A DNA stretch of 64,000 nucleotides. Origin: Microcoleus vaginatus HSN003. GTDB taxonomy: Bacteria; Cyanobacteriota; Cyanobacteriia; Cyanobacteriales; Microcoleaceae. Position numbers and translations under genes: made by a program. The stretch's first letter is position 1. Each line of letters begins with the position of its first letter. The DNA is taken from assembly GCF_022701255.1 (NCBI RefSeq), contig NZ_CP031705.1:6692318-6756317 (forward strand), given 5' to 3'. This document shows positions 61,391 through 64,000 of this stretch, piece by piece. The notes under the pieces are model-generated. The model made no database searches. It was not told the DNA's origin and saw only the letters and a program-made list of their open reading frames with translations.

Positions 61391-62362
61391 TTACGCCAAA
61401 CCTAACAGCCTTCTAGTCCTCTCTGCTTCTTGTTTTTGAACATCCACAAACTTCAACATTCGGTAAAGTACCTCTATTTGGGGCAACTTAATACCTGCTT
61501 GCTGCGCCACCCGTATCGGATTACCCAAAATCGCCTCAACTTCTAGGGGCCGCGATTCATCATAATCGATTTTCATGCTGGTGCGGTAAGGCTTCATTTT
61601 CTGAGTGTATTCGAGCATCTGTGGGATAAAGTCATCGGGAATAATGCGATCGCAACTTTTGGCTCCCGCTACCACTTCCCCCATCATTTCCTTGACTAAA
61701 ATCAGAGTATCAGGATTAGCCATCAGTTCATCAGTTCTGGCATCCAACACTACAGACAGCCCGTTATAAGGAATATTCCAAACTAGCTTTTTCCACCTTG
61801 ATAATAGCAAATCTTCGCTCATTTTAATAGGAATATGAGCACGTTTAAAGTCCGCAGCAATTTTGTGCAATCTATCAGTAATACCGATTGCTTTGTAGTC
61901 ATGGGCATATTCTCCCAGGGTGATAGTGCCGTAATCTAGGTGGCAGATGTGACCGGGCCCAACTTTATAAGAGCAGAGAAAACACAGCCCGCCAACCACT
62001 CGTTCTGCACCAACAATTTTAGCTACTTCCGGTTCGACATTCAATCCGTTTTGCAATACTAAAACCGCCCCGTTATCCTTTAATAAAGGAGGCAAAATTT
62101 GGGGCAAAAAGTGATTTTGAGTTGTTTTCAGCGCTACAATTACTACGTCGCACTTAGGCATTTTATGCGTGTTGTGGTAGGCGCGGACGTGGGGGAGGGT
62201 AAAGTCGCCTTCGGGAGACTCGACAATCAAACCGTGTTTTCTGACCTGATCGTAATTGCTGCGTAGCAAAAAATTGACTTCTAAACCTGCTTGTTGCAGT
62301 CTAGCACCGTAAAATCCCCCTAAAGCTCCCGTGCCGACAATGGCATAATTGCGATTTGACAT
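61391..62362 (-). CDS. panE: 2-dehydropantoate 2-reductase
   Basis: Ketopantoate reductase of coenzyme A synthesis, or a related ApbA-fold reductase. 323 residues. NADP-binding IVGTGALGGFYGARLQQAG at the N-terminus; lysine and asparagine regions VIVALKTTQNH and VLVLQNGLNVE; C-terminal RWKKLVWNIPYNGLSVVLD (catalytic Lys) and ESRPLEVEAILGNPIRVAQQ match the family. The last residues EAERTRRLLGLA are encoded next to the heptamer tract. The family has many paralogues, so the pantothenate role is likely but not certain. Confidence 0.85.
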   Translation of the reverse strand: MSNRNYAIVGTGALGGFYGARLQQAGLEVNFLLRSNYDQVRKHGLIVESPEGDFTLPHVRAYHNTHKMPKCDVVIVALKTTQNHFLPQILPPLLKDNGAVLVLQNGLNVEPEVAKIVGAERVVGGLCFLCSYKVGPGHICHLDYGTITLGEYAHDYKAIGITDRLHKIAADFKRAHIPIKMSEDLLLSRWKKLVWNIPYNGLSVVLDARTDELMANPDTLILVKEMMGEVVAGAKSCDRIIPDDFIPQMLEYTQKMKPYRTSMKIDYDESRPLEVEAILGNPIRVAQQAGIKLPQIEVLYRMLKFVDVQKQEAERTRRLLGLA

Positions 62363-62451
62363 AATATCAAAAAGTCAGAAATAATATCAACAAAACACAA
62401 ATTTGACTGTCATACCCTGTTATTATTTAAAGATAGAGCTAATCACAAATC

Positions 62452-62865
62452 TCAACTCTCAAATTTTCTCATCCACTCCATCAAGTCTTCCGATAGCTGT
62501 TTTCGAGTTCGGCTAACTGCATCGATGCAAACGTGCTTAGTAAGAGATTTAGCAGCGCTTCTTCCTGCAACTTCCTCAGAAAATACTTGATAGGTAATTT
62601 CAAATTCATCGCCAGCAACTTGTTTGGGCGTCAATTGAATTATTAGCCGATCGCCCGCAAACATTGGGCGATAAAAATCTACACTAGCATGAATTATGGG
62701 AAAGGCAACCTCGGGATTGCTGAAAAATGCTTTGAGATTGATTCCAGATGCTGCTAGAGATGCCTCGTAAGCTTCGTGGCACATCGCCAAAACGTTAGCA
62801 AAGTAAACGACTCCAGCAGCATCGGTATCTTGAAAGTGAACAGTGCGGGTGTAAGTGAAAGGCAT
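62452..62865 (-). CDS. 1,4-dihydroxy-2-naphthoyl-CoA hydrolase
   Basis: Hotdog-fold thioesterase releasing 1,4-dihydroxy-2-naphthoate from CoA, the step between MenB and MenA in phylloquinone synthesis. 137 residues. The 4HBT-type active site lies in VHFQDTDAAGVVYFANVLAMCHEAYEASL, with the catalytic Asp in QDTDAAGV. Cyanobacterial DHNA-CoA thioesterases have this length and start (MPFTYTRTVHFQDTD). The nearby men cluster supports this over other hotdog thioesterases. Confidence 0.88.
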   Translation of the reverse strand: MPFTYTRTVHFQDTDAAGVVYFANVLAMCHEAYEASLAASGINLKAFFSNPEVAFPIIHASVDFYRPMFAGDRLIIQLTPKQVAGDEFEITYQVFSEEVAGRSAAKSLTKHVCIDAVSRTRKQLSEDLMEWMRKFES

Positions 62866-63018
62866 TTGAGGTAGTAACGGGCGATCGCAAATTCGATCGC
62901 AATTTTACCAACCATCATATCGGTAAAACCGCACTCTTGGAGAAGTTATCAGCTAAGTAAGTAGGCGGTAATTTTTTATATTGTAAAATTCGCCCTCCTC
63001 ACTCCTTCCCCTTCTTTC

Positions 63019-63465
63019 TTAACCTTTGTTCTTAATCAACATCACGTCTATAATCTTGAGGGCAATATCTTCGGAAAGCCCCAATGCACTGTAAAGATCG
63101 TTCAAAAGTTGTTCTTCTTCTTCTGAAACCTCGCCATCGGCTAAAGCGATATCAGTTGTTACAGCAAAAACAGTTTCTTTAAGTTCGTCGGGAAGCGTTG
63201 CTAAAGCCGCATTAAACAGTACCTCAACTCCTTGCCGTTGCAGAATCATCAGCAGGCGATCGAGCATTTTTCTCATCACGTCATCGGGATAACTGCGGAA
63301 CAGTTGCATCCGAGATAGGGTCATGCTAATCGCTTTACTTTCGCTGTCATTGATGTAACCGTCGGCTGCTACGGCAATTAGCGCGATCGCCGCAAATGCT
63401 TCGGCAGGCCCTAACGTTACGTCCGTTTCTTGACGAGTCTGCGATACTTTATCAAATAAACCCAT
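63019..63465 (-). CDS. TerB-like (tellurite resistance) family protein
   Basis: 148 residues from the ATG at 63465 (MGLFDKVSQTRQETDVTLGP); the frame is open from 63498. TerB-type helical bundle: FAAIALIAVAADGYINDSESKAISMTLSRM in the first half and VFAVTTDIALADGEVSEEEEQLLNDL in the second, each carrying an acidic DG-x-(I/V)-x-x-x-E metal-binding motif. Cyanobacteria have several such proteins; tellurite resistance itself is unproven. Confidence 0.87.
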   Translation of the reverse strand: MGLFDKVSQTRQETDVTLGPAEAFAAIALIAVAADGYINDSESKAISMTLSRMQLFRSYPDDVMRKMLDRLLMILQRQGVEVLFNAALATLPDELKETVFAVTTDIALADGEVSEEEEQLLNDLYSALGLSEDIALKIIDVMLIKNKG

Positions 63466-63624
63466 GCTATTTTCCTCATTATTTAGTAGTCGATTCATGG
63501 AGTCAGGATCTGCTCTGGCTCGGGAATTTTCTTGGGAGATTTCGACAATTATATCAAATTTTGTTAGTTAGTTGTTATCAATAAAATTATGAAAAAATTA
63601 AGAATTTTTATTTCGCCCTTGGTT

Positions 63625-63690
63625 GCTGTAAGGGCGGGTTGATTCCTATCCTGAATTGCCTTCCCATATATCGGCTAAAACCCGCCCTCG
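63625..63690 (-). terminator. inverted repeat downstream of the DUF815 gene
   Basis: aagggcgggtt (about 63632) and aacccgccct (about 63678) are complementary arms with a 35-bp interior. Placed after the end of the minus-strand ATPase gene. No T-run, so terminator function is tentative. Confidence 0.45.
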
Positions 63691-63702
63691 ATCTCAGACC
63701 AT

Positions 63703-64000
63703 CTATTTGTCAAAAAGGGCTAAATCTGCTTTCAGGAAATCAACAAATTGCCGCGCAGTCCTGCCCGATCGCCCATTGCGACGAGTTGCCCATTCTTTAG
63801 CGCGGTGTTCCAAATCCTCAGCAGCGAGTTTAATTCCAGCAAGTTCTGCCAGATGTCGGACAATTGTTAAATAAGTGTTTTGATCGGCCGGTTCAAAAGT
63901 TAAAGTCAAGCCAAATCGATCGCTAAATGAAAGTTTTTCCTGCACAGTATCCCAAGCGTGAACTTCGTCTCCATCGCGGGGGCGAGGTCGGTCGTCAAAA
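63703..64000 (-). CDS. DUF815 AAA-type ATPase, C-terminal part (runs off the window)
   Basis: The frame is open to the window edge and begins FDDRPRPRDGDEVHAWDTVQ, continuing as EKLSFSDRFGLTLTFEPADQ, NTYLTIVRHLAELAGIKLAA, ending VDFLKADLALFDK. This is the end of the DUF815 predicted-ATPase family (AAA+ fold with sensor-2-like region). The apparent GTG start at 63945 is internal. N-terminal P-loop and Walker B are beyond the window. About 98 residues visible. Confidence 0.88.
   Translation of the reverse strand, partial: FDDRPRPRDGDEVHAWDTVQEKLSFSDRFGLTLTFEPADQNTYLTIVRHLAELAGIKLAAEDLEHRAKEWATRRNGRSGRTARQFVDFLKADLALFDK

Noticed and set aside
1..64000. tRNA, rRNA or riboswitch genes
   Set aside because: No cloverleaf, rRNA segment or riboswitch core was noticed by eye; a covariance-model scan was not possible.

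Overview
The window is cyanobacterial. It carries light-dependent protochlorophyllide reductase (por), the myxol-glycoside pair cruF/cruG, a phylloquinone (men) gene set, many GCGATCGC-type palindromes and tandem heptanucleotide repeats. The repeat load, several insertion-sequence scars, two-partner-secretion adhesins, CHAT proteins and a very large WD40 STAND protein suggest a filamentous Oscillatoriales type such as Microcoleus, Oscillatoria or Phormidium. The genus is an inference. I saw no rRNA or tRNA gene.

Layout. 0-5.3 kb: core translation/transcription genes rpoA-rplQ-truA-rplM-rpsI-rpmE-prfA. 5.3-10.4 kb: a transposase relic, a class D beta-lactamase-like gene between two copies of a short repeat, a MAPEG protein, an overlapping DUF3037/HipA-kinase pair and rnhA. 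10.5-15.4 kb: a 1631-residue secreted protein with a two-partner-secretion (TPS) head and a CHAT caspase-like tail. 15.6-17.9 kb: a duplicated, broken beta-lactamase tail split by a 95-bp miniature element, a tyrosine/dual-specificity phosphatase, a pentapeptide-repeat protein and a duplicated cruG tail. 17.9-32.2 kb: an accessory island that starts with an HTH/NB-ARC/WD40 regulator-like STAND protein and holds an FG-GAP/RTX adhesin, a disrupted TIGR03032 gene, a Gly/Ala/Cys-rich precursor-like protein, a gene split cleanly by an IS630-type element, a Cys-rich protein, a small secreted QG/NG protein and an ADYC lipoprotein. Three copies of a conserved 70-bp sequence lie upstream of the presumed exported products. 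32.2-34.7 kb: cruG and cruF. 34.8-47.8 kb: a CHAT-TPR protein, two TpsA adhesins, a PD-(D/E)XK-like gene followed by an attC-like site, an exported-looking ClpP and the TpsB transporter. 48.1-52.7 kb: repeats, por, an old-yellow-enzyme reductase, an IS630 relic, a two-repeat CRISPR remnant and a glutaredoxin. 52.7-63 kb: menD (disrupted), menF, menA, menH, menC, menE and a DHNA-CoA thioesterase, with panE. The end holds a TerB-like gene and the 3' part of a DUF815 ATPase gene.

How it works together. The men genes cover most of the chorismate-to-phylloquinone route; menB and menG are not here. menD is broken by a GC-rich palindromic repeat that also sits inside menC, the menD 5' part and the TIGR03032 gene. 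The TPS genes form an outer-membrane export set (TpsB plus three TpsA-like proteins), and two CHAT caspase-like proteins appear to be exported as well. The best candidate for an undescribed system is the 21.4-32.2 kb island. The model offered (inference) is a STAND regulator with its own HTH domain and a repeated operator-like sequence in front of exported or precursor-like proteins, now decaying through IS insertion and partial gene duplication.
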